Positions 1 through 7,131 of a stretch of 64,000 nt of DNA are shown here, one piece after another; position 1 is the first letter of the stretch, and every line of letters begins with the position of its first letter. The stretch is from Hominimerdicola alba. Lineage in GTDB: Bacteria; Bacillota; Clostridia; Oscillospirales; Ruminococcaceae. The notes under the pieces were generated by a model. It saw nothing but the letters and a program-made list of their open reading frames with translations, did no database searches and was not told the origin of the DNA. The translations under genes and the position numbers were made by a program. Where the stretch lies: assembly GCF_900112155.1 (NCBI RefSeq), contig NZ_FOKQ01000001.1, positions 124,001 through 188,000 on the forward strand, given 5' to 3'.

Positions 1-1
1 C

Positions 2-886
2 GGCGCTTATGGTCAGTCTCCTTATATGGCTATTTACGGCAGCGACAGCTATATGCAGAAGGCATTCGCTTATGCAAGAAAGTATGCTCCTTCTGACTGC
101 AAGCTGTTCTACAACGACTTCAACGAGTATGACGATGGCAAGGTAACTTCCATCTACAACTTCTGCAAGAAGGTTCACGAAGCAGGTAACCTGGACGGTA
201 TCGGTATGCAGTCTCACCTGGGTACAAACTATCCTGATGCTTCAAGATATAAGAACGCACTTGATCTGTTCTCTTCTATCCCTGGCATCGAGATCCACGT
301 AACTGAGCTGGACGTTATGCAGAAGGGCGCAAGCGACTCCGCATTTGCTAGCTACTACAAGGGCATCGTTCAGAATATCGTTAACTGCGACGCTGTAACT
401 TCACTGACATGGTGGGGCACCAACGACGGCATGAGCTGGAGAAAATCCGATACTCCTCTGCTGTTCGATTCAAGCTACAAGCCTAAGCAGGCATACAGCT
501 CTGTTATAAGCATTATTCCTACCGATCTGTGGGGCAAGACCAACGGTAATAACGGCGGCAACAACGGTGGTAATAATGGCGGCAACAACGGCGGAAACAA
601 CACCGGCGACACCTATCCTACAAACATCAAGGTAAATTACAGCACTCAGTATCACCAGGTACAGTTCACTTGGGATAAGGTACAGGGCGCTGACAAGTAC
701 GGCATCGCTGTATATCTGGCTGGTAAGTGGAGAGTTCAGACTTCCAACATCACCACAAACAGCTATGTAACTCCTAAGAACCTGACTCCCGGCATGAGCT
801 ATAAGGTAGCTATCGCTGCAAGAGTTAACGGCAACTGGGATACCGCTAATGCTATCAAGAACGCTGTAAATGTAACTGTTAGATAA
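2..886 (+). CDS. GH10 endo-1,4-beta-xylanase, C-terminal part (5' end outside window)
   Basis: The reading frame is already open at base 2, so the gene starts before the window and only its last ~294 codons are seen. The visible part has the second half of a GH10 barrel. The nucleophile motif is HVTELDVM (around bases 296-325), followed by LTWWGTNDG and SSYKPKQAY, both typical of the end of GH10. A low-complexity Gly/Asn linker (repeated GGNN) follows at about 543-605. A ~90-residue fibronectin-III-like domain (TWDKVQGADKYGIAVY, AARVNGNWD) ends the protein. GH10 enzymes cleave the xylan backbone outside the cell. The linker and tail fit a modular secreted enzyme of Ruminococcus. No dockerin is present at the C terminus. 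Family call is secure; the role of the tail domain is inferred. Confidence 0.93.
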   Translation, partial: GAYGQSPYMAIYGSDSYMQKAFAYARKYAPSDCKLFYNDFNEYDDGKVTSIYNFCKKVHEAGNLDGIGMQSHLGTNYPDASRYKNALDLFSSIPGIEIHVTELDVMQKGASDSAFASYYKGIVQNIVNCDAVTSLTWWGTNDGMSWRKSDTPLLFDSSYKPKQAYSSVISIIPTDLWGKTNGNNGGNNGGNNGGNNGGNNTGDTYPTNIKVNYSTQYHQVQFTWDKVQGADKYGIAVYLAGKWRVQTSNITTNSYVTPKNLTPGMSYKVAIAARVNGNWDTANAIKNAVNVTVR

Positions 887-921
887 TATCAGTTTTACAA
901 GTACATCAATAGCATAAACAG

Positions 922-957
922 ATACGGGACGACCGCTTTGGACGTCCCGTATTTTTT
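922..957 (+). terminator. Rho-independent terminator of the xylanase gene
   Basis: A 10-bp perfect stem, ATACGGGACG paired with CGTCCCGTAT, is followed directly by a run of T. It lies 35 bases after the xylanase stop codon. Confidence 0.9.
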
Positions 958-979
958 GTTATTATGAAACTATGCCGAT

Positions 980-1015
980 AAAAAGACCTCTCGTGGAAAA
1001 TCCGCGGGAGGTCTT
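980..1015 (-). terminator. Terminator of the GGDEF gene
   Basis: Read on the minus strand, AAGACCTC and GAGGTCTT form a stem around a loop with extra inner pairing, followed by TTTT. It lies just past the stop of the minus-strand GGDEF gene at 1029, facing the xylanase terminator. Confidence 0.8.
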
Positions 1016-1028
1016 GTCATTGTTATTA

Positions 1029-2450
1029 TCAGAGATTTTTGCGCCAGTTCTTCTCGGGATGCTGGCGGTAGAATTCTTCCTTGTTCTGATACATACTCTG
1101 GTCAGCTGCCTGCATTGCGGTGAAAATATCGTAGTCACCCTTATACCATTTTGCACCTGTTGCAAAGCTGACATTCGGGGTGTTTTCGGCAAGGGCATGG
1201 AGCCTTGCAACGCTTTCTTCCAGCTTTTCGGGAGTGATATCGGGGCACAGTACCACGAACTCATCACCGCCGGAACGGTATATCTCATACTCATCGAAAG
1301 CTATTTTCAGTAAAGCTGCGGCATTCTGGAGAAGTTTGTCTCCCGCCGCATGACCGCTGCCATCGTTGACTGCTTTCAAACCGTTAAGGTCGGCAAATAC
1401 CACGCCGATACACTCGGGCTTGGCGGACTTGTCGTTGGTCAGCTGTTCAACACGTTCGTTCATCGCATTTCGGTTTAGCAGCTGTGTAAGGCTGTCAGTT
1501 CTGCTCATTATTTCCAGTCTTGAAACAAGGTGGTGGTGAGAAATTCTTGCACCCAGCATGAATGTGGTGAGTTCAAGAGTTTCTTTGATCTCCATTGTTT
1601 TCTCGGTATCGAAATTGATTGCCCAGATAAATCCCACCAGGTCATGGTCGTAGCGTATGGCTGTAAGTATCAGTTTGTTAACATTGAAACTCTTAAGAGA
1701 CCTGTACCATACAGGATCGCGTTCTTCGATTATGCTCAGGTCGTCCAGCAGCAGGCAGTCAGTGCCGTCAAGGTCTTTTTCCCAGGCGAGAGCTGTTTCA
1801 TAGGGTGTGCGTCCCATTCCGGATGTCATGCTTTCAAGCATCTCGGGCTGTTCGCCGTTTTCGTTATAAAGTTTACACTCCTTTTTAAGGGCATCAATGG
1901 TATAAAGGGCACAGTATTCTGAACTGCATATGTTATTAAGTTCGCTTATGCATTCTTTCATAGCCATTTCAAAGCTCTGCATTTTATTGAGCTTGACACT
2001 GAGTTCCATTATTGCAGATGCAACTTCGCCCGAACGCTGTGTCATATATTCCGTTTCGGGTTCTGCTGAGCGGGTAGTTATGTACAGGCAGTATGCCGTT
2101 CTCGGCGATGTGTTGGGCTCTCCTTTTTCGTTCAAGATATTTCCGTCTTCATCCAGGGGCAGATAGAAACCCTTTATCCACATACCGAAAGCATTAACGT
2201 AGGAGTATAGCGGCTCATTATTGATAGCGCTGTTATATATGAAGTTTTCGAGATTTACCTCGGTGAAATATCTGCGAAGGGGAACGCCGGGATAGAATTC
2301 GGGTGCATCGGGGAGCATATTGAACATCATTGTGTTTATATCATTTATTGCCATTATGCGGATCTCGCTTTTGCTGCCGTCGGGCAGTATATCGAAAGCG
2401 TAAACTCCCGCTATGATTTTGAATTTATTGACAAATGCCTGAAGATCCAT
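1029..2450 (-). CDS. Diguanylate cyclase (GGDEF domain) with N-terminal sensory region
   Basis: The 473-residue protein ends in a GGDEF domain (about residues 305-465) with an intact active-site motif, YRSGGDEFVVL, and the substrate-binding FADLNGLKAVND segment. The GGDEF fold makes cyclic di-GMP from two GTP. No RxxD inhibitory site is seen five residues before the motif, so product inhibition at that site is not expected. The N-terminal ~130 residues look PAS-like and residues ~150-300 look GAF-like, but both assignments are weak. No membrane segment or signal peptide is seen, so it should be cytoplasmic. The start is supported by GGAGG seven bases upstream. It stands alone between the xylanase and a divergent response-regulator gene. 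The signal sensed is unknown. Confidence 0.88.
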   Translation of the reverse strand: MDLQAFVNKFKIIAGVYAFDILPDGSKSEIRIMAINDINTMMFNMLPDAPEFYPGVPLRRYFTEVNLENFIYNSAINNEPLYSYVNAFGMWIKGFYLPLDEDGNILNEKGEPNTSPRTAYCLYITTRSAEPETEYMTQRSGEVASAIMELSVKLNKMQSFEMAMKECISELNNICSSEYCALYTIDALKKECKLYNENGEQPEMLESMTSGMGRTPYETALAWEKDLDGTDCLLLDDLSIIEERDPVWYRSLKSFNVNKLILTAIRYDHDLVGFIWAINFDTEKTMEIKETLELTTFMLGARISHHHLVSRLEIMSRTDSLTQLLNRNAMNERVEQLTNDKSAKPECIGVVFADLNGLKAVNDGSGHAAGDKLLQNAAALLKIAFDEYEIYRSGGDEFVVLCPDITPEKLEESVARLHALAENTPNVSFATGAKWYKGDYDIFTAMQAADQSMYQNKEEFYRQHPEKNWRKNL

Positions 2451-2510
2451 AAAAGCCTCCTTGATGGTATGTATGATATGATGCGTTTTAGAGTAACATC
2501 GCTTAACAGA

Positions 2511-2539
2511 ATTATACTATATTTTTCATAAAAAATCAA
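2511..2539 (-). promoter_or_regulatory. Promoter of the GGDEF gene
   Basis: On the minus strand, TTGATT (2534-2539) and TATAAT (2511-2516) are separated by 17 bases. It lies ~60 bases before the start codon. Confidence 0.65.
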
Positions 2540-2594
2540 TAGTGAATATAAATAAATACAGAAAATATAAGATCGTGTCTGATCTTAGGCGGCA

Positions 2595-2623
2595 TTGCAT
2601 TAAATTATGTTTTGTGATATAAT
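2595..2623 (+). promoter_or_regulatory. Promoter of the response regulator / ABC operon
   Basis: TTGCAT (2595-2600), 17-base spacer, TATAAT (2618-2623), 20 bases before the response-regulator start. Confidence 0.7.
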
Positions 2624-2642
2624 AAAAAAACGAGGTGAGATC

Positions 2643-3302
2643 ATGGCAAAAATATTGATAACAGACGATGATGCAAACATCAGCGATATGATATCCGAAG
2701 CCCTTATGAATGAGGGTCATACGGTTTTAAGAGCGTATTCGGGGACTGAGGCGCTGATGGTACTTTCTCACAGCAAGCCCGACCTTGTGCTGCTTGACCT
2801 TATGCTGCCGGGGCTGACAGGTGAGGAGATATTGCCTAAGATAAAGGATATACCTGTTATAATAGTCAGCGCAAAAGCCGATATCAGCGATAAAGTCGGT
2901 CTGCTGATGGGCGGAGCTGCGGACTATATCACAAAGCCTTTCAATATAAGCGAACTTCTTGCAAGGGTATCTGTACAGCTCAGGCAGAAAGACCGCAGCA
3001 CTTCTGATTCCATTACCTGCGGCGAGCTTTCTCTCTGCTGTGACAGGCTTTCGGTAGCGGTTAATGATACAGAAGTACAGCTTACCCGCACCGAGTGTGC
3101 TATACTTAAACTGCTGATGCAGAATCCCGATATGCCTGTGGGTAAGACCACGATACTAGATAAGATAAGCTATGATACACCAGATTGTACCGAGCGTTCG
3201 CTGAAACAACATATCAGCAATATCCGCCATAAACTTTCAGCAGTGAATGGCAGAGATCATATCGAAGCGGTGTACGGCATAGGGTTCAGATTCAAATCTT
3301 GA
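2643..3302 (+). CDS. OmpR-family response regulator
   Basis: The protein is 219 residues when started at the ATG with GAGGTGAG just upstream; an ATG 36 bases earlier lies almost on the -10 box and is not used here. The receiver domain (1-115) has the acidic pocket TDDD, the phosphate acceptor D52 in LLDLMLPG and the conserved Lys in DYITKPF. The C-terminal winged helix (about 125-219) ends in the usual AVYGIGFRF motif. It is the first gene of a set with an ABC ATPase, a permease and a histidine kinase. This gene order is typical of modules that sense and resist peptide antibiotics acting on the cell envelope. The inducer is not known. Confidence 0.92.
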   Translation: MAKILITDDDANISDMISEALMNEGHTVLRAYSGTEALMVLSHSKPDLVLLDLMLPGLTGEEILPKIKDIPVIIVSAKADISDKVGLLMGGAADYITKPFNISELLARVSVQLRQKDRSTSDSITCGELSLCCDRLSVAVNDTEVQLTRTECAILKLLMQNPDMPVGKTTILDKISYDTPDCTERSLKQHISNIRHKLSAVNGRDHIEAVYGIGFRFKS

Positions 3303-3339
3303 CGAAATCTTGACATTTTCTTTGCCGCTGTCTTGACCA
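3294..3339 (+). promoter_or_regulatory. Candidate response-regulator binding repeats before the ABC operon
   Basis: AAATCTTGACG (3294-3304) and AAATCTTGACA (3305-3315) are direct repeats exactly 11 bp apart. A third copy, TGTCTTGACCA, is at 3329-3339. OmpR-family regulators bind direct repeats spaced about one helical turn, so these may be sites of the regulator encoded just upstream. One repeat overlaps the end of that gene. Binding is inferred. Confidence 0.5.
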
Positions 3340-3380
3340 TTATGTGTTATTATGTTTTCAGAAAGGAAAGGTGATACATC

Positions 3381-4295
3381 ATGAAATATGTTCTGAAAAC
3401 AAAAGATATCTGCAAGAACTATAAAGATTTCAAAGCACTGAACGGTCTCACGATGAATGTGCCTCAGGGTTCGATATACGGATTTGTTGGTAAGAACGGC
3501 GCGGGCAAGACCACGCTTATCCGACTGGTATGCGGTATGCAGCTGCCCACAAGCGGTGAGCTGGAACTTTACGGTGCAAAGCTTACGGATAAGGAGATCT
3601 CCAAGTCCCGCAGGAGAATCGGTGCAGTGGTGGAAACTCCGTCCATATACCTTGACATGACTGCGGTGGATAATCTGAAACAGCAGTACCGCATTTTAGG
3701 TCTGCCAAGTTTTGAGGGCATTGATGAGATACTGAAACTTGTTGGGCTTGAAGATACAGGTAAGAAAAAAGCAAAGCATTTCTCACTTGGTATGCGTCAG
3801 CGTCTGGGCATAGCAGTTGCGCTGTGCGGAGATCCCGATCTGCTGGTGCTTGATGAACCTATAAACGGTCTTGACCCTCAGGGCATTATTGAGATACGCG
3901 AACTTATACTGAAGCTCAACCGCGAAAGAAAGATCACGGTGCTGATATCTTCACATATACTTGATGAGCTTGCAAGGCTGGCGACACATTATGGCTTTAT
4001 CGACAACGGCAGGATCGTCCGTGAGATGAGCGCCGAGGAGCTTGAAGCCGCCTGCCGCAAGTGTATGCGCATAACCGTTTCGAACACGTCTGTTCTGGCG
4101 AAAGTTCTTGACGATATGGGGCTTGAGTATACCATAATCGACGATAGCCACGCGGATATCTACGCAAAGCCTAACATAACTCAGCTTTCGATGGCTCTTG
4201 CAAATGAGAACTGCGAAGTTCTCACTGTTGAAGAGCACGACGAGAGTCTGGAGAGCTTTTATATATCACTTGTGGGAGGTGCGGGCAATGACTAA
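3381..4295 (+). CDS. ABC transporter ATP-binding protein (BcrA type)
   Basis: The 304-residue ATPase has Walker A GKNGAGKT (37-44), the signature SLGMRQR and Walker B LLVLDEP, then a C-terminal ~80-residue extension usual in drug and bacteriocin exporters. It would power the permease encoded next, with which it overlaps by 8 bases. The set resembles bacitracin or lantibiotic immunity transporters (BcrAB-like) rather than BceAB, because the permease is small and lacks a large external loop. The start has AAAGG upstream. The substrate is inferred only from gene context. Confidence 0.9.
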   Translation: MKYVLKTKDICKNYKDFKALNGLTMNVPQGSIYGFVGKNGAGKTTLIRLVCGMQLPTSGELELYGAKLTDKEISKSRRRIGAVVETPSIYLDMTAVDNLKQQYRILGLPSFEGIDEILKLVGLEDTGKKKAKHFSLGMRQRLGIAVALCGDPDLLVLDEPINGLDPQGIIEIRELILKLNRERKITVLISSHILDELARLATHYGFIDNGRIVREMSAEELEAACRKCMRITVSNTSVLAKVLDDMGLEYTIIDDSHADIYAKPNITQLSMALANENCEVLTVEEHDESLESFYISLVGGAGND

Positions 4296-5052
4296 GCTTT
4301 TAAATGCTCAGTTTCACGAGCTGTTCAAATCAAAATACTTTTATATTACTTCGATAATATGCGTTATTTTCGGAGCAGGTCTGACAACGGGTATGTACCT
4401 TTTCCCAAACTATAATCAGCCTGAAAATTCAAGATTGATACTTACAAAGGAAAACATCCTCGGTGTTGTGCCTTCCTTTGCGACTATGCTGTTACCCTTT
4501 GCGGCGGCTGCAACAGTTGCGGTGCTGCTGGATTCACAGTACAATCACGGCACTATCAGGAACATGATCTGCTGCGGACATACCCGTACAGATATATTCT
4601 TTTCAAACCTTATAACCATGAGCGCGGCAGCGGCGATATATTTTGTATTGTATCAGGTCGCAGCGATATTCATGGCTGTGTGCGTTTTCGATTTTGAGGG
4701 ATATGATCTTAAAGCAACTTTGGTATCACTTTCGGCGATGCTGTTGATGCTGATATTTGAAAGCACGGTGATCTCGCTCCTGCTGGGAAATCTTATGAGG
4801 GGCGGAAAGCTCACGATAGTGATACTTGTTGTTCAGTACATTTTGAATATATCGATTGTATTCGGTATGTACAAATATGACAACATTATCGCTGATATCG
4901 CAGCAAAAATATTCCCCCAGAGCTGTGTGTTCTATTTTTCCTGCTTTGCGGTACCCGAGGGTATATGGAAAAACTATGCGGTATCGGCAGGGCTGATAGC
5001 TGTAATGAGTCTGATAGGCCTTCATCAATTCAAAAAATGTGATATAAAGTAG
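4288..5052 (+). CDS. ABC-2 type transporter permease
   Basis: The start is the ATG at 4288, inside the last codons of the ATPase gene and preceded by GGGAGGTG. Upstream in-frame ATGs lie deep in the ATPase and have no ribosome site. The 254-residue product has about six hydrophobic segments, starting near residues 20-40 (YITSIICVIFGAGLTTG) and ending with AGLIAVMSLIGLHQF before a charged tail. The pattern TIRNMICCGHTRTDIFFSNL matches the amphipathic segment of ABC-2 permeases for antibiotic resistance or bacteriocin immunity. It should form the membrane part of the exporter with the preceding ATPase. Confidence 0.85.
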   Translation: MTKLLNAQFHELFKSKYFYITSIICVIFGAGLTTGMYLFPNYNQPENSRLILTKENILGVVPSFATMLLPFAAAATVAVLLDSQYNHGTIRNMICCGHTRTDIFFSNLITMSAAAAIYFVLYQVAAIFMAVCVFDFEGYDLKATLVSLSAMLLMLIFESTVISLLLGNLMRGGKLTIVILVVQYILNISIVFGMYKYDNIIADIAAKIFPQSCVFYFSCFAVPEGIWKNYAVSAGLIAVMSLIGLHQFKKCDIK

Positions 5053-5060
5053 GTGTGCAA

Positions 5061-5933
5061 ATGGTCTGGTGTCTTGCGGCGGCGATAGTGGTTATCATAA
5101 TACTTTCGGTGAGAATTTATCTGCTGAAAAAATCGGCTCGGGAGATCGTAGAGGGATTTTCCGACAAGCTGCAGAATGACACCAACACGGTTATAGATAT
5201 CACCAGCCGTGACAAGGATATGCTTTTTCTGGCTGACAGTATAAACAAACAGCTGAAAAAACTGCGGAAAGAGCATTTGCAGTATCATCAGGGCAACACG
5301 GAACTGAAAACGGCGATAACCAATATATCCCATGATATACGTACACCGCTTACGGCGATATACGGCTATCTTGATATGCTTCAGCAGACTGATGATCCCG
5401 AAAAGCAGGCAAAGTATATCGCCATAATGAAAGAGCGCGCCGAGCTGATGAAGCAGCTGACAGAGGAGCTTTTCCGATATTCGGTAATAGTATCCGATGA
5501 GAGCGAGATGCAGACGGAGTCAGTAAATGTTGGACAGGTACTGGAGGACAGTATCATGGGATACTTCGCCGCCCTTAACGAAAAGGGGATAGTCCCCGAG
5601 GTCAGCCTGACCGAACACACTGTTATACGTGAACTCAACAAGGAGTATCTTGCAAGGATATTTTCAAATCTGCTGAACAATGCGCTGAAATATTCTGACG
5701 GCGATCTGCGGATAATACTTTCCGGAGATGGTGTCATCACGTTTTCAAACACGGCAAAGGATCTGTCATCGGTGGATGTTGAACAGCTGTTTGACAGATT
5801 TTACACGGTAGAAGCGGCACACCATTCAACGGGATTGGGACTGTCCATCGCCCGTACACTTGTGGAGCGCATGGGCGGAACTATCACAGCGGAATACATG
5901 AACAACAAGCTTATAATAAGGATAGCGCTGTGA
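5061..5933 (+). CDS. Sensor histidine kinase
   Basis: The 290-residue protein starts at the ATG at 5061; the GTG at 5055 is too near the AGGTG ribosome site. One membrane helix (residues 4-22) is followed by a short linker, the H-box ISHDIRTP with H91, and a HATPase domain with NLLNNALKYS and GLGLSIA. The almost absent extracytoplasmic part is typical of intramembrane-sensing kinases, which often read the activity of a partner ABC transporter. It ends the regulator-ATPase-permease-kinase cluster and is expected to phosphorylate the response regulator at 2643. The partner assignment is from context. Confidence 0.9.
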   Translation: MVWCLAAAIVVIIILSVRIYLLKKSAREIVEGFSDKLQNDTNTVIDITSRDKDMLFLADSINKQLKKLRKEHLQYHQGNTELKTAITNISHDIRTPLTAIYGYLDMLQQTDDPEKQAKYIAIMKERAELMKQLTEELFRYSVIVSDESEMQTESVNVGQVLEDSIMGYFAALNEKGIVPEVSLTEHTVIRELNKEYLARIFSNLLNNALKYSDGDLRIILSGDGVITFSNTAKDLSSVDVEQLFDRFYTVEAAHHSTGLGLSIARTLVERMGGTITAEYMNNKLIIRIAL

Positions 5934-6033
5934 GTATAATGAGATATCTGCAGGTAAGCGGGTAACAGAAAAATATCCCCGAAATGTATCAGCAGGTCTA
6001 TGAAATCAGACAACAAACGGATAATATAAAGAC

Positions 6034-6073
6034 AAAAAATTGCAGGCAGCACCTCTGGCGGGTACTGCCTGTT
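6034..6073. terminator. Bidirectional terminator between the kinase and HAD phosphatase genes
   Basis: CAGGCAG (6043-6049) pairs with CTGCCTG (6065-6071), with further inner pairs. The T-run is best on the minus strand (AAAAAA at 6034-6039), so it mainly serves the HAD gene. Confidence 0.65.
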
Positions 6074-6081
6074 TCGGATCA

Positions 6082-6678
6082 TCATAGTTTTGCTTTGCCC
6101 TGTTCGGTCATCTTTTTTAGTCTGCCTTTTTCGACTATGTACACATTGTTTGCCAGCTTCATCAGTGGTTTGTCGTTGAACGAATCGGTGTAAAAGCTGT
6201 CGATAGGGGTGTCACCGTAGACCTCTTTATAGCGCTTGGCCTTGTTTTCGCCGAAGTTGAAATACACCATTTCACGCTTGTCGGGGTCGATAATACTGCT
6301 GATTATATTGTCTGTGCCGAGTTTATCCTTTATGGCATTTATCAGCATATCGGGACCGGCTGTTATTATAACATCGTCCTTGTTTACGCGCTTTATAATG
6401 TTATGGTCGAGCCTGTGGATATTTTCAGCCCAGAAGCTTTCGACTATCTCTGCGGCTTCGTACTTGTCCTTTACTGCGATCTTCAGGAAATCGTTGATCT
6501 CCTGCTCGGCTTTTTCCCTGTCAACAATGCACATCTTGTACTTGGCAAGGTTTATCAATATCGAGGGTACGTATAGCAGTATCCTTTTGTTTCTGCGGAT
6601 CAGATAAAACGCCAGGTCTATCGAGCTTTCGCCGTGGTATAGGGTGTTGTCGAAATCAAATACTTTTATGTTGTCCAC
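6082..6678 (-). CDS. HAD-superfamily phosphatase (subfamily IB)
   Basis: The 198-residue protein opens with the HAD nucleophile motif FDFDNTLY and later has TAGP (motif II), K at GENKAKR and the acidic pair TDSFND (motif IV). This is the layout of SerB-like HAD-IB phosphatases; a hydrophobic cap-like helix (ILLYVPSILINLAKY) lies between motifs I and II. The start is GTG at 6676-6678, preceded by AAAGG. Members act on small phosphorylated metabolites or lipid head groups; the substrate cannot be told here. It is a single-gene unit between two unrelated operons. Confidence 0.85.
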   Translation of the reverse strand: MDNIKVFDFDNTLYHGESSIDLAFYLIRRNKRILLYVPSILINLAKYKMCIVDREKAEQEINDFLKIAVKDKYEAAEIVESFWAENIHRLDHNIIKRVNKDDVIITAGPDMLINAIKDKLGTDNIISSIIDPDKREMVYFNFGENKAKRYKEVYGDTPIDSFYTDSFNDKPLMKLANNVYIVEKGRLKKMTEQGKAKL

Positions 6679-7131
6679 AACCTTTCGGGGTAAGTAATTT
6701 TTGTATGGGCTGAACTTTCAGTCATATCATTTCACATAGAACAGCCTTTCATTATTCTGAAATTGCCATTTTTGAATACTGTCCACAGATAATTATACCA
6801 CAAAAATCTCAGCAAGTAAAGCTTTTTTGATGAGTGCGGATCGGGCAATGGCGAAAAATTGTTATACACCGTGACATCAATATAATAGCCGCCTCTTTTA
6901 GCACATTGTCAATTTTATGAAAATAAACTGAAAGATAATGCCGGTCCAGTATCACATTATTTTCAGCTAATTTCACATTACTATCACATAATGATAATTT
7001 TTATTTTTCTAAACCGTGTTAAAATGATACACGCGGAGAAAATGATACAACTGAGCAGAGGATATCTGCTCTGTTGTGAAAACACTCTGCAATATTTCAG
7101 ATATAAAATACAACGAAAGAAGGAGAGCAAA
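6679..7131. other. Long intergenic gap before the first MacB-type exporter
   Basis: No convincing gene is seen in these ~450 bases. The left part holds a likely minus-strand -10 box for the HAD gene (ATTATA at 6792-6797). The right part is AT-rich and should hold the exporter promoter, but no single -35/-10 pair stands out. In-frame codons continue upstream of the exporter from 6991, yet the only good ribosome site (AAGGAG) is next to 7132. Confidence 0.5.
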
